Below, piece by piece: positions 1 through 8,052 of a stretch of 64,000 nucleotides of DNA; position 1 is the stretch's first letter, and every line of letters begins with the position of its first letter. The position numbers and the translations under genes are program-made. The notes beneath the pieces are model-generated. The model saw only the letters and a program-made list of their open reading frames with translations. It was not told the DNA's origin and did not search any database. This DNA is from UBA5336 sp038526245 (GTDB lineage Bacteria; Pseudomonadota; Alphaproteobacteria; Caulobacterales; Hyphomonadaceae): the NCBI GenBank assembly GCA_038526245.1, contig JBCBGZ010000007.1:15294-79293 (forward strand), in the 5' to 3' direction.

Positions 1-15
1 TAGATTTGGCTGGTT

Positions 16-417
16 ATGCGGGTACGATATTCAAATTCGGTTTTGTACACTTTCCTGTGTCTCGGTGGCATATTGTTGGTCGCCGGAACCGTTTTGACGT
101 TTTTGTCCGGTGGTATTCAGCTGAGCAGTCTGAGCGGCGCTCTACTGGTCGGGTTTGTCGTCTTGGGCGCAAACCGCCTGCTTCTTGTGCTTGAAGGAAA
201 CGAGTTGCAGGCACGCAACGTCCTTGGGATGACGCTTCGGCGCCATCCTGTGTCCGAGCTTCAGGTTGAAGCGGATAGCAAGGGAAATCGCCGTCTTGTT
301 CGCGTGAGGTCCCACGGTCGGCCTCGGCCCATTCTCAGGGCAAAGACCCTGTTCCTCGACCGCGCCGATACGGAAGACTTGATCAACCTGTTTTCCGCGC
401 GGGCATTTTCAGAATAG
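16..417 (+). CDS. Small two-helix membrane protein, unknown function
   Basis: The product has 133 residues. Two hydrophobic segments (about residues 9-30 and 36-58) are followed by a charged, Arg-rich tail of about 75 residues. This layout resembles bacterial PH-like membrane proteins, but I do not recognise a family. An in-frame TAG at 1-3 shows that the gene begins inside the window; the ATG at 16 has no clear Shine-Dalgarno. It is convergent with the acyltransferase gene, with 14 bases between the stops. No function can be assigned. Confidence 0.6.
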   Translation: MRVRYSNSVLYTFLCLGGILLVAGTVLTFLSGGIQLSSLSGALLVGFVVLGANRLLLVLEGNELQARNVLGMTLRRHPVSELQVEADSKGNRRLVRVRSHGRPRPILRAKTLFLDRADTEDLINLFSARAFSE

Positions 418-431
418 CCGCGCTGAGCTGC

Positions 432-1043
432 TCAGGTCTCTTCCGTTGGCTCCCAGCCGCCAGGACGCCGACCCATGGCATCGGCATAGGGCGCTCTGAT
501 TTTTGCGATGTCGGACTCGAAGTCACCGGTCGTTTCAACGGGTCCACTGACAGTAATCGTGTGCGTCTTATAGTCCAGAACGGACATGAGCACGGGCACA
601 CCTGCGGTGTGGGCGATATGGTAGAACCCTGATTTCCACCCCGCTGTGTAGCTTCGGGTGCCCTCGGGCGCGACAGCCAGGATCATGGTGTCCACGTCGT
701 CAAACGCCCGCGCAGCCTGTCCCACCATGTCTTTTCCTCCGGACCGATCCACAGGCACCAAGCCAGCGCGGCGTGCAATCCATCCCAATGGGCCTTTGCC
801 GAGGGAATCCTTGCCCATCCAACGGAGTTTGATGCGGTAGTGCGCTGCTGCGGCGAGCATGTGAAATCCGTCCCAATTGGACGTGTGAGGCGCCGCAACA
901 AGAACCGCTTTGTCGATGGTGGGCCAGTCACCCCGTATCCGCCAGCCAAATGCCCGCAGCCAGGTATGACCAACAAATCGAATGATCTCAGGGCCAAAGC
1001 CGCGATACGGCGCCGGTTTGCCGGCAAAGCGTGGGGTGGCCAT
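432..1043 (-). CDS. PlsC-like lysophospholipid/1-acylglycerol-phosphate acyltransferase family protein
   Basis: The 203-residue product carries the two hallmark motifs of the PlsC acyltransferase superfamily: an HX4D box (H53-D58, within PHTSNWD) and a PEGTRS box (residues 126-131). Family members transfer acyl groups from acyl-CoA or acyl-ACP to lysophospholipid-type acceptors at the inner membrane. The protein is short and lacks an obvious N-terminal anchor, as in the compact acyltransferases common in alphaproteobacteria. A GAGGA ribosome site lies 9 bases before the ATG. It is the last gene of a minus-strand run with the MBL-fold hydrolase (70-base gap) and the ATP-grasp-like gene. The acceptor is unknown. 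Confidence 0.85.
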   Translation of the reverse strand: MATPRFAGKPAPYRGFGPEIIRFVGHTWLRAFGWRIRGDWPTIDKAVLVAAPHTSNWDGFHMLAAAAHYRIKLRWMGKDSLGKGPLGWIARRAGLVPVDRSGGKDMVGQAARAFDDVDTMILAVAPEGTRSYTAGWKSGFYHIAHTAGVPVLMSVLDYKTHTITVSGPVETTGDFESDIAKIRAPYADAMGRRPGGWEPTEET

Positions 1044-1113
1044 GGCGCAGGATCCTCAGAAACGGATGACCTACGCTAGAGGCGTTTCCCTGCCGTGCGA
1101 AGCGAGAATTGTG

Positions 1114-2013
1114 TCAGCTTGCGAGGCGATACTGGCTTTTCACACCGGGCGTAGCATCCGACGTGGTCACGTGGCCATCCTTCACCAATTGCATCATATG
1201 CCCCAATACCGAGTGGCAGGCCGCAGGATGGAGCTTCTTGTCGACCGCAGCGTAGATGGTTTTGACCATGTCCGGGATGGTTTTATCACCGGCAGCGAGT
1301 CTGGCGATAATCGCCGTTTCGCGGGCCTTGCGATGATCGATATAGGCCTGGATGAAGCCGCTGGGATTGTCGGTCACAGGCGGGCCATGGGTTGGCCAAA
1401 TGGTGGAAAAGCCGCGATCGCGCACTTTTTCGAGGCTGGCGATATAGTCGCCCATGTCGCCATCGGGCGGAGAGATAACCGTTGTAGACCAGCCCATGAT
1501 ATGATCGCCGGAGAACAGGGCGTTCTCCTCACGCAGCGCGTAGCAAACATGGTTTGACGTGTGGCCCGGGGTCTCGATCGCTTCCAGCGTCCAGTCGGGG
1601 CCCTGCGCCGTCCAGCCATCGCCAATGGTCTCGTCTGGGCGGAAGCTAAGATCATCCCCAGCCTCCATGCGCACCTCGGATTCGGTGGGGATGGCGGGGC
1701 CCTTCGCATACACTTTGCAACCGGCCCATTCCGCCAGGGGGTGCGCCAGCGGGGAGTGGTCCATGTGGGAATGGGTGACCACGACATGGGAAATCGTCTC
1801 GCCGTCCAGCGCAGCTTTGAGCGCGTCAAAGTGATCGTCTTGAAGCGGGCCCGGGTCGATCACGGCGACAGTGCCGCGGCCAATGATGTATACACCCGTC
1901 CCTGTGTAGGTGAATGCGCCGGGATTGTTCGCAATCACGCGGCGAACCATAGGCGAGACCTGATCCACGCGCCCGTATTCGACGTCGATTTCTTTTACAA
2001 AAGGTATGGCCAT
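1114..2013 (-). CDS. MBL-fold metallo-hydrolase (LACTB2-like)
   Basis: The product has 299 residues. The zinc-binding HxHxDH motif is complete (H81, H83, D85, H86, within THSHMDH), and the downstream ligands are visible in TPGHTSNH, SGDHIMGW and PTHGPPV. After about residue 215 comes an alpha-helical tail typical of the winged-helix domain of LACTB2/beta-lactamase-like hydrolases. Such proteins hydrolyse thioesters, phosphodiesters or RNA, so the substrate cannot be told from sequence. It lies 26 bases downstream of the ATP-grasp-like gene on the same strand and is probably cotranscribed with it. The ATG has only a weak GGACGAG-type ribosome site. Confidence 0.85.
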   Translation of the reverse strand: MAIPFVKEIDVEYGRVDQVSPMVRRVIANNPGAFTYTGTGVYIIGRGTVAVIDPGPLQDDHFDALKAALDGETISHVVVTHSHMDHSPLAHPLAEWAGCKVYAKGPAIPTESEVRMEAGDDLSFRPDETIGDGWTAQGPDWTLEAIETPGHTSNHVCYALREENALFSGDHIMGWSTTVISPPDGDMGDYIASLEKVRDRGFSTIWPTHGPPVTDNPSGFIQAYIDHRKARETAIIARLAAGDKTIPDMVKTIYAAVDKKLHPAACHSVLGHMMQLVKDGHVTTSDATPGVKSQYRLAS

Positions 2014-2039
2014 AGGGGCGTTGTCTCGTCCGTTAATGA

Positions 2040-2975
2040 TTAGCGCCGGCGCGGTGACAGGCGGGCGGCAAACGCCCGCGCCATGCGACGGGTGGACTTC
2101 AACTTGTCGCCAAGTTTCAGTGCCACAGGCGGTCCCATATCGGTCTTGTTTGCATCAACCACATAGAGGCGCCCCGATGCTCGATCCCGTAGGACGTCGA
2201 CACCGCCCCAGTCCAGCCCGATTTCCTCACAAAAGGCCTCGATCACGGCAATTTCATCGCTCGTGTAGCAATTGGTCGGCTGGTCCAGGATGACTTCGGC
2301 GTTTTCGTTCAGGAAACGGCGCGCGAGTGGGCGACGTTTGCGAAATGTGACTGTGGGCTTTCCGCCAACGATGCAGCAGCGCAGGTCTTCCACCAGGCCG
2401 CCTTCGATCTCGTTGTCGATCAATCTCTGATAGGATTTCCCGGGCAGGGGCTCCATCGGGCCTTCAATGATCCGGCCGTCATGGGAGGCGTTTTTCTCCG
2501 CCTTCTCGACCAAGGGGCCCTCATGGGTGCGTGGGTCGACCGCCAGATCGTAGCCTGCAGCCTTGCCCCAGGCCTCAGCCACCCGTGTTTTCGACACGTC
2601 ATCGCAGGCAAAATTGACCAGTGTCGCGCCGGGTTTGGTGGCCGGTGGCTCGATCTCGCAAAGGGTGGCGTCTTCGAACTGGAAAACAATGTCGGCCTGG
2701 CCCGTGTCTTCGATCAGTTTCGCACCTGCAACATGCATAACGGGCCAGATAAAGTACCAGGGGCGCGGCTTGTCTGGATAGAACGCGATTGTCGGGCGGC
2801 GATGGCCTGTCAGAAACCGCCAGCTCCGCCAGGTTTGCGCGAAAAAGTAAAATGATAGCCATGTGAAGACGTCATGGGCCAGCCCGAGGCTTGCGGGCAC
2901 CCGATGTCCTGTTTTCTTGATCAGAATCGAGCCGTCCTGGTACTCGAAATCATTTATCCAAAAACGGTTCCACAT
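2040..2975 (-). CDS. ATP-grasp-like protein
   Basis: The product has 311 residues and no signal peptide. The C-terminal third (WGGVDVLRDRASGRLYVVDANKTDMGPP, about residues 256-283, quoted here only as its key parts DVLRD and VVDANKT) has the strand-turn-strand pattern with acidic and Asn metal ligands seen at the end of ATP-grasp folds. An Arg-rich loop (FRKRRPLARRF, near 213) could belong to the nucleotide site. ATP-grasp enzymes join a carboxylate to an amine or thiol using ATP; the substrates here are unknown. The start is well supported by AAGGAG 7 bases upstream. It is the first of a minus-strand group with the MBL hydrolase and acyltransferase. Family placement is an inference from motif shape. 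Confidence 0.6.
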   Translation of the reverse strand: MWNRFWINDFEYQDGSILIKKTGHRVPASLGLAHDVFTWLSFYFFAQTWRSWRFLTGHRRPTIAFYPDKPRPWYFIWPVMHVAGAKLIEDTGQADIVFQFEDATLCEIEPPATKPGATLVNFACDDVSKTRVAEAWGKAAGYDLAVDPRTHEGPLVEKAEKNASHDGRIIEGPMEPLPGKSYQRLIDNEIEGGLVEDLRCCIVGGKPTVTFRKRRPLARRFLNENAEVILDQPTNCYTSDEIAVIEAFCEEIGLDWGGVDVLRDRASGRLYVVDANKTDMGPPVALKLGDKLKSTRRMARAFAARLSPRRR

Positions 2976-3093
2976 GGAGAGTCTCCTTGGCCTTTCGGGG
3001 CCGTTGGCCGTGAGGCTCGCGCGTCATTTGCATGATGCGCTGGTGTGTTCAACCTTTCGAGTGTGTCGAAATTGCGGCTTCGTGAGCGATCGA

Positions 3094-3504
3094 TCACAAT
3101 AGGTGTTTGATACTGGACAGGTCATATCCTGCTGCACCTGCAGCATTTACGATTTCTTCCCCGGTCCCCTGGCCGGAATGCACCAGCGCCCAGGCCGTTA
3201 TGGAGCGGGTGCCCGTGCGGCAATAGGCCAGGATCGGCGTGGCTGCTTCTGACAGGATATGGCCAGTGCGCTCCACAATCTCGGGGGTCGGCGCGCCGGA
3301 AAAGGGCAGGGCGACGAAGGTCAGACCGGCCGCTTCCGCCTTGGCCCGAATCTGGCCCATCCGCGGCTGGTCCAGTCCGCCCTCGCCATCGGGACGATTC
3401 GCAATGATCGTTTTGAAGCCGGCGGCCACAATGGCATCGATATCTTCGGGCGTGATCTGCGGGGACACGGCAAAACTGTCTGTTACGTTTCGAATGTCAG
3501 CCAT
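3094..3504 (-). CDS. DUF442/TIGR01244-type phosphatase-like or sulfurtransferase-like protein
   Basis: The 136-residue product matches the DUF442 (TIGR01244) family by its N-terminal NVTDSFAVSPQITPED segment, NRPDGE (residues 36-41) and the active-site-like loop YCRTGTRS with C95 and R100. This loop resembles that of dual-specificity phosphatases and rhodanese-like proteins. In some bacteria the domain is fused to sulfide-dioxygenase-type MBL proteins; here it stands alone. A start at 3504 gives the usual family N terminus. Upstream in-frame ATGs at 3531 and 3582 would add residues of little similarity. It is divergent from the peptide permease genes, with about 128 bases between. Confidence 0.75.
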   Translation of the reverse strand: MADIRNVTDSFAVSPQITPEDIDAIVAAGFKTIIANRPDGEGGLDQPRMGQIRAKAEAAGLTFVALPFSGAPTPEIVERTGHILSEAATPILAYCRTGTRSITAWALVHSGQGTGEEIVNAAGAAGYDLSSIKHLL

Positions 3505-3632
3505 ATTGGGTTCCGTTCTGAGCCTAAACATTGACAAGGCTTTACGGTTTCGAAAGCTAAGGGCGCAAGCGATGTCTGCCAAGCTCGGCTGACTTAAGAA
3601 ATCCGTGAGAAAAGAGTGATCGCGACCTTTAT

Positions 3633-4592
3633 ATGCTGAATCGTATCTTTGCGCGCATCCCGCTTGGTTATGTTCTGCGCAGGCTTCTCATCGCGATCCC
3701 AACGATGCTGGCCATTATCACAGTCGCATTTTTCATGATGCGCGCTGCGCCCGGCGGGCCTTTTTCGGCTGACCGGAAACTGCCTGTGGAAACAGAGCGC
3801 GCGATCGCAGCGAAGTATGGCCTCGATGACCCCATCCTCGTGCAGTACGGCAAATATCTCGGCGACGTGGTCCAGGGCGATTTCGGCCCGAGCTTCAAGA
3901 TCAAGGACAAGGATGTCAGCGAACTGATCGCTGATGGCTTGCCGATCAGCCTGACGATCGGTGGTCTGTCCATGCTGCTGGCGATCATTGTCGGCGGCGG
4001 ACTGGGCATATTGGCGGGGCTGAGACAGAACACCGCCGCTGACTATGGCGTGATGGGCGTTGCCATGGCGGGCATTTCTATCCCGACCTTTGTGAGCGGG
4101 CCGCTGTTGATACTGGGGCTGGCGCTCGGGGCGGGCTTGTTCTCTGCGGGGGGGCTTGGGTTTCCGCCGAGCCTTGGTTTCCACAATCTCACTTTGCCCG
4201 TCATTACCCTGGCGTTGCCGCAAATCGCGATCATCTCCCGCCTGATGCGCGCCTCCATGATCGAGACAATGCGAATGCCGCATATCCGTACAGCGCGCTC
4301 CAAAGGCCTGACAGAGCGCGAGGTGATTACGCGCCACGCCCTGCCTTCGGCGATTTTGCCCTTGGTGTCCTATGTTGGCCCTGCAACCGCGGGTGTTATG
4401 ACCGGCTCGGTGGTGGTTGAACGGGTCTTCTCTCTCCCCGGCATGGGCAGCTATTTCGTAGATGGCGCAATCAACCGTGATTACACGCTCGTGATGGGCG
4501 CAATTATTATCTATGCGGGCCTGATCATCGTGCTGAACCTGATCGCCGACATCCTGTACGCCGTTCTCGATCCGAAGGTGAAATACGACTGA
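3633..4592 (+). CDS. ABC transporter permease, OppB/DppB type
   Basis: The 319-residue inner-membrane permease has a first helix near residues 15-35, a periplasmic region with the family's YGLDDPILVQYGKYL stretch, then five further helices. The cytoplasmic EAA-type loop is in the segment around ARSKGLTEREVITRHALP (residues 216-233). Members form a heterodimeric channel with an OppC-type partner and import oligopeptides or dipeptides. The stop codon overlaps the ATG of the next gene (ATGA-type junction), so the two subunits are translationally coupled. No ATP-binding subunit gene lies nearby. Confidence 0.93.
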   Translation: MLNRIFARIPLGYVLRRLLIAIPTMLAIITVAFFMMRAAPGGPFSADRKLPVETERAIAAKYGLDDPILVQYGKYLGDVVQGDFGPSFKIKDKDVSELIADGLPISLTIGGLSMLLAIIVGGGLGILAGLRQNTAADYGVMGVAMAGISIPTFVSGPLLILGLALGAGLFSAGGLGFPPSLGFHNLTLPVITLALPQIAIISRLMRASMIETMRMPHIRTARSKGLTEREVITRHALPSAILPLVSYVGPATAGVMTGSVVVERVFSLPGMGSYFVDGAINRDYTLVMGAIIIYAGLIIVLNLIADILYAVLDPKVKYD

Positions 4593-5497
4593 TGGGCGAC
4601 CCACTTCGCGATCCAAACAATATCGAACCGGCTGTGACCGAGGCCATCGTCTCCGGTCGGTCGTTGTGGGATGATGCCCGCGCGCGTCTCTTGCGCAATC
4701 GCGCCGCTGTCGTCTCAATGTGGGTGCTTGGCGCGCTTGTTCTGGTTGCCGCGTTCGGCCCCATGCTCTGGGTGCATGACTCCGAGACCCAATCCTCGCT
4801 GATCAAGATCGCGCCCACTCTGGAAAACTGGCATCTGCTTGGAACCGATTATCTTGGAAGGGATTATCTGGCGCGGCTGATGATCGCCCTGCGCATTTCC
4901 CTGCTGGTTGGCGTCATTGCCACGCTGGTTTCCCTGGTGATCGGCGTGACCTGGGGGGCGACGGCGGGATTTATCGGCGGGCGGCTCGACAACATCATGA
5001 TGCGCATCGTGGACGTGCTCTACGCATTGCCGTTCATTTTCTTCGTGATTCTCCTGATCACCGTGTTCGGTCAGAATATCTTCCTGATCTTCGCGGCCAT
5101 CGGCGCGATTGAATGGCTCACCATGGCGCGCATCGTGCGCGGCCAGACGCTGGCAATTAAAAGCCGGGAATTCATTGAAGCAGCCCGGGCGGCAGGCGTC
5201 AGCCAGGTCGCCATGATCCGCAGGCACGTGCTGCCAAATGTGATCGGGCCCGTGGCAGTCTATGTCACGCTCACCATTCCGGTTGTAATTTTGGCGGAGA
5301 GCTTTCTCTCCTTCCTGGGGCTCGGCGTGAATGAGCCACTCACCTCCCTCGGTGTGTTGATCAGCCAGGGAGCGAATGAGATGCGAGACCGGGCCTGGAT
5401 GCTTCTCATCCCCGCCGGCACCATGGCAGTGACACTGCTCGCGCTGAACTTCCTGGGTGATGGCCTGCGCGACGCCCTGGACCCGAAAGAACGCTAG
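4592..5497 (+). CDS. ABC transporter permease, OppC/DppC type
   Basis: The 301-residue partner of the preceding permease has an N-terminal OppC_N-like region with one helix (about residues 35-60), a periplasmic LLGTDYLGRDYLARL signature (residues 81-95), five more helices and an EAA loop around FIEAARAAGVSQVAMIRRHVLP (key part EAARAAGVS). It would form the second half of the peptide channel. The ATG overlaps the oppB-type stop by one base. The gene ends 3 bases from the stop of a convergent gene, so there is no room for a separate terminator. The OppD/OppF-type ATPases expected in such operons are absent here. Confidence 0.93.
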   Translation: MGDPLRDPNNIEPAVTEAIVSGRSLWDDARARLLRNRAAVVSMWVLGALVLVAAFGPMLWVHDSETQSSLIKIAPTLENWHLLGTDYLGRDYLARLMIALRISLLVGVIATLVSLVIGVTWGATAGFIGGRLDNIMMRIVDVLYALPFIFFVILLITVFGQNIFLIFAAIGAIEWLTMARIVRGQTLAIKSREFIEAARAAGVSQVAMIRRHVLPNVIGPVAVYVTLTIPVVILAESFLSFLGLGVNEPLTSLGVLISQGANEMRDRAWMLLIPAGTMAVTLLALNFLGDGLRDALDPKER

Positions 5498-5500
5498 CCT

Positions 5501-6031
5501 TTACTGGATGCGTTTGACGCGGAAGGCCCGTCCGCCGTCGAGCTTCATCTTGAAGCTGCCCAGCGCGGCGCGCCTGATCTCCGCTTCTTCGATGCCGCGT
5601 AGAGAGAAGCGTCCGCCTTCGGTCTGGCGCCAGATCTGGCCATTTTCGAGCGTTACGACGACATAATCATAGCTGTTGCGGCGGATGTCTGTGACCCGAG
5701 AAGTGATGGTGTCGAGCTGGCCGTCATTGTCGGGGTCTCCTCCAAACCTCGGCATGGCGATAGCGGGCAAGGAGGGCAAGGACAGTCCGAAGGTGTCACG
5801 CTGGACGTTTTCGACCTCCTCGCGCGTAATGGTGGTGATTTCGCCTGCTTCCTCTGCGGCTTTCAATCGCCCAACGGCGGCATCGTAGCAGGCGAGTCTA
5901 GCCGCATCATCGCTGGTGTCCGCGCAGGCATAGATTGCCGCGGTTGAGGCTTCATCGGTCTCCGCCTGGGCGATCCCTGCCAGAAGGAGCGGCGCGATGG
6001 CGGTAAGGAGTGTCTTGCGTCTTATGTTCAT
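5501..6031 (-). CDS. Secreted hypothetical protein with conserved two-Cys N-terminal motif
   Basis: The 176-residue product begins with a signal peptide (MNIRRKTLLTAIAPLLLAGIAQA). The mature part starts with a motif containing YACADTSDDAARLACYDAAV, in which two Cys residues 12 apart probably form a disulfide. A C-terminal beta-rich part contains GQIWRQTEGGRFSLRG. This two-part arrangement is common in proteobacterial periplasmic proteins of unknown role. The gene is wedged between the peptide permease pair and the peptide-binding lipoprotein, on the opposite strand. Its function is unknown. Confidence 0.75.
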   Translation of the reverse strand: MNIRRKTLLTAIAPLLLAGIAQAETDEASTAAIYACADTSDDAARLACYDAAVGRLKAAEEAGEITTITREEVENVQRDTFGLSLPSLPAIAMPRFGGDPDNDGQLDTITSRVTDIRRNSYDYVVVTLENGQIWRQTEGGRFSLRGIEEAEIRRAALGSFKMKLDGGRAFRVKRIQ

Positions 6032-6156
6032 TTCCTGCTCATCTTCACCGGTCTTGAAGTAACGATCGGCATACCCTCACAAAGGTGTGCCTTGGAAACC
6101 AGAGCCAATCACCAGATAAGTTTCACCTGGTGAGCGGTCAGATTGAGGGAAATCAT

Positions 6157-7773
6157 ATGGTGTCTTTTGGCAGGTGGAAACTGGCTTTGGCAGGTGCGGC
6201 GTCCGCCCTGTTGGTGGCGTGTGGCGGCGGCGGAGACAGCTCCCAATACGGCGAGATGCTGCGCCGGGGCATTTCAGCGAACCCGGACACGCTTGATCCG
6301 CACAAGTCATCAGCCCAATGGGAAAACATCATCATTGGCGACATGTTCAACGGCCTGTTTGTGACATCTGCAGATGGACGTCCGGTGTTGGGTGTGGCGG
6401 AAAGCTACGAGATTGACGACACGCAGACCGTCTGGACGTTCAAACTGAAAGAGACGCTCTGGTCAGATGGGACGCCGCTTACGGCGAACGATTTTGTCTT
6501 CGCGTTCCAGCGCCTGCAGGACCCCACCACCGCGGGTCAGTATGCCTCGCTGCTCTGGCTGGTGAAGAATGCGGCCGAGCTCAATCGCGGCGAGGTCGCG
6601 CCGGAAGATCTCGGTATTCGCGCGCTGGACGATTACACGCTTGAAATCACGCTGGAGTATCCCGCGCCCTATTTGCCGGGTCTGCTGACGCATTACACAA
6701 CCTATCCCGTGCCCCGGCACATTGTCGAAGAGCATGGCGATCGCTGGATCCGCCCTGAGAATATCGCCGTCAACGGGCCCTATAAGCTGATCGACTGGAC
6801 GGTTGGCTCGTCCCTCATCGCGGTGAAAAATGATAATTGGTACGGCACTGAAGAGCTCTGCTTCGATAGCGTGGCGTACTTCCCGATTTCCGATCTCAAT
6901 GCCGTTGAGCGCATGATCGAGGCTGGTGAGCTGGATGTGAACAATGCGTTCGAAGGTCCGCGCAAGGATGAGATCGAACGCCGCCTGCCCGGTTGGGTGC
7001 GTGCCGACCCGTCGTTGACGGTGACCTACTGGGCGTTCAATCAAGAGGTCGAGCCGTTTGACGATGTGCGGGTGCGCAAGGCGCTCGCCATGGCCCTTGA
7101 CCGGGAGTTCATGACGGAAAACGTGCTCACGCCGGGCTTCCTGCCGGCCTATAACTTCGTGCCGCCGGGCATCGACAACTATGTTGATGGAGACGGCGCG
7201 CCGCGAGTCGACTGGGCCGACATGCCTCGCGCCGAGCGGCTCCTGGAGGCCAGGCGCCTTCTGGAAGAAGCCGGTTTCGGACCAGACAATCCGCTAGAGT
7301 TCACCTACATGTATCGCAATACCGGCGATAACATGAAGCCACCGCCGGTTGCCCAGCAGAACTGGAAACAGATCGCCGACTGGGTCGAACCCGAGCTCCT
7401 CCTGCAAGACACGAAAGTCCTCTATGCGCGTCTGCGCGAAGGTGACTTCGAGTTCTCCGATGCAGGCTGGGTCGCGGATTTCAACGATCCGCACAATTTC
7501 CTGTACTTGCTCGACTCGCAGACCGGGCAACTCAATTACGGCAACTTCTCCAATCCTGAGTTCGATGCCTTGCTCGCCCAGTCCAATCTGGAGCTGGACC
7601 TGGATCGCCGCGCGGATCTCCTGGCCCAGGCTGAGCAAATCATGCTCGACGAGGTGCCCCTGACACCCATGTGGTTTGCTGTGAACCAAAACCTTGTCGA
7701 CCCGACCCTAACGGGGTGGGAAGACAATGTGGTCGATATTCACAGATCGAAATATCTCTGCCGCGCCGAATAG
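6157..7773 (+). CDS. Peptide ABC transporter substrate-binding lipoprotein (SBP family 5, OppA-like)
   Basis: The 538-residue product begins with a lipoprotein signal peptide with lipobox LVAC (acylated C22). It then follows the family 5 pattern: NPDTLDPHKSS near the start, a KETLWSDGTPLTANDFVFAFQ-type stretch (key part DGTPLTANDF), and NGPYKL and WYG motifs. It should bind oligopeptides in the periplasm and deliver them to the OppB/OppC-type permeases upstream. The chosen ATG at 6157 follows GAGGGA and gives a proper signal peptide; an upstream open stretch to 6085 would spoil it. A strong terminator follows at 7791-7830. Confidence 0.93.
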   Translation: MVSFGRWKLALAGAASALLVACGGGGDSSQYGEMLRRGISANPDTLDPHKSSAQWENIIIGDMFNGLFVTSADGRPVLGVAESYEIDDTQTVWTFKLKETLWSDGTPLTANDFVFAFQRLQDPTTAGQYASLLWLVKNAAELNRGEVAPEDLGIRALDDYTLEITLEYPAPYLPGLLTHYTTYPVPRHIVEEHGDRWIRPENIAVNGPYKLIDWTVGSSLIAVKNDNWYGTEELCFDSVAYFPISDLNAVERMIEAGELDVNNAFEGPRKDEIERRLPGWVRADPSLTVTYWAFNQEVEPFDDVRVRKALAMALDREFMTENVLTPGFLPAYNFVPPGIDNYVDGDGAPRVDWADMPRAERLLEARRLLEEAGFGPDNPLEFTYMYRNTGDNMKPPPVAQQNWKQIADWVEPELLLQDTKVLYARLREGDFEFSDAGWVADFNDPHNFLYLLDSQTGQLNYGNFSNPEFDALLAQSNLELDLDRRADLLAQAEQIMLDEVPLTPMWFAVNQNLVDPTLTGWEDNVVDIHRSKYLCRAE

Positions 7774-7790
7774 CCGGGGGAAAATTATTT

Positions 7791-7830
7791 GCCGCGCGCT
7801 TGGATTGGTCTGGGCGCGCGGCTTTTTTTT
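7791..7830 (+). terminator. Rho-independent terminator after the peptide-binding lipoprotein gene
   Basis: A perfect 9-bp GC-only stem (GCCGCGCGC at 7791-7799 with GCGCGCGGC at 7814-7822) has a 14-base loop and is followed directly by eight T residues (7823-7830). It lies 17 bases after the stop codon. Confidence 0.9.
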
Positions 7831-7891
7831 GCACAGAATTTGACCAACCGGGCACCATTCCCCCCGAATTTGTGGGGCGCGCACCAAACTG

Positions 7892-7950
7892 CTGTCACAA
7901 ACTGAGACGTTTTTGACACACCCACGGCGTTTTTGCGACAGCAATGCGAC
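7892..7950 (+). promoter_or_regulatory. Array of related heptamers at helical spacing upstream of the TonB receptor
   Basis: Five related 7-mers occur: CTGTCAC (7892), CTGAGAC (7902), TTGACAC (7913), TTGCGAC (7933) and ATGCGAC (7944). Steps within the groups are 10-11 bases, that is one helical turn. The first three also make an imperfect inverted repeat (TGTCACAAAC with GTTTTTGACA). Direct repeats at this spacing are typical of OmpR/PhoB-type response-regulator sites, and CTGTCAC is PhoB-box-like. The array ends 6 bases before a TTGACG hexamer. The binding protein is not known from this window. Confidence 0.4.
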
Positions 7951-7956
7951 ACTGCG

Positions 7957-7985
7957 TTGACGCGGGCGCTTTCCCACCTTTAGCA
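7957..7985 (+). promoter_or_regulatory. Candidate housekeeping promoter of the TonB receptor gene
   Basis: TTGACG (7957-7962) and TTAGCA (7980-7985) are separated by 17 bases. The -35 is good and the -10 weak, as is usual for alphaproteobacterial promoters and fits one that needs an activator. The predicted start of transcription leaves an untranslated leader of about 60 bases before the GTG at 8053. Confidence 0.4.
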
Positions 7986-8052
7986 GTGATGTCAGGCCGG
8001 GCGGAGAGCCGGCTTTGTCAATATCGGCAGTTCCCAATCGGAGGTTCCACAA

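Noticed and set aside
3594..4718. Long open frame antisense to the OppB-type permease gene (over 370 codons)
   Set aside because: Its translation is rich in Arg, His and Gln with no hydrophobic or domain pattern, and it mirrors the codon bias of the real permease on the other strand.
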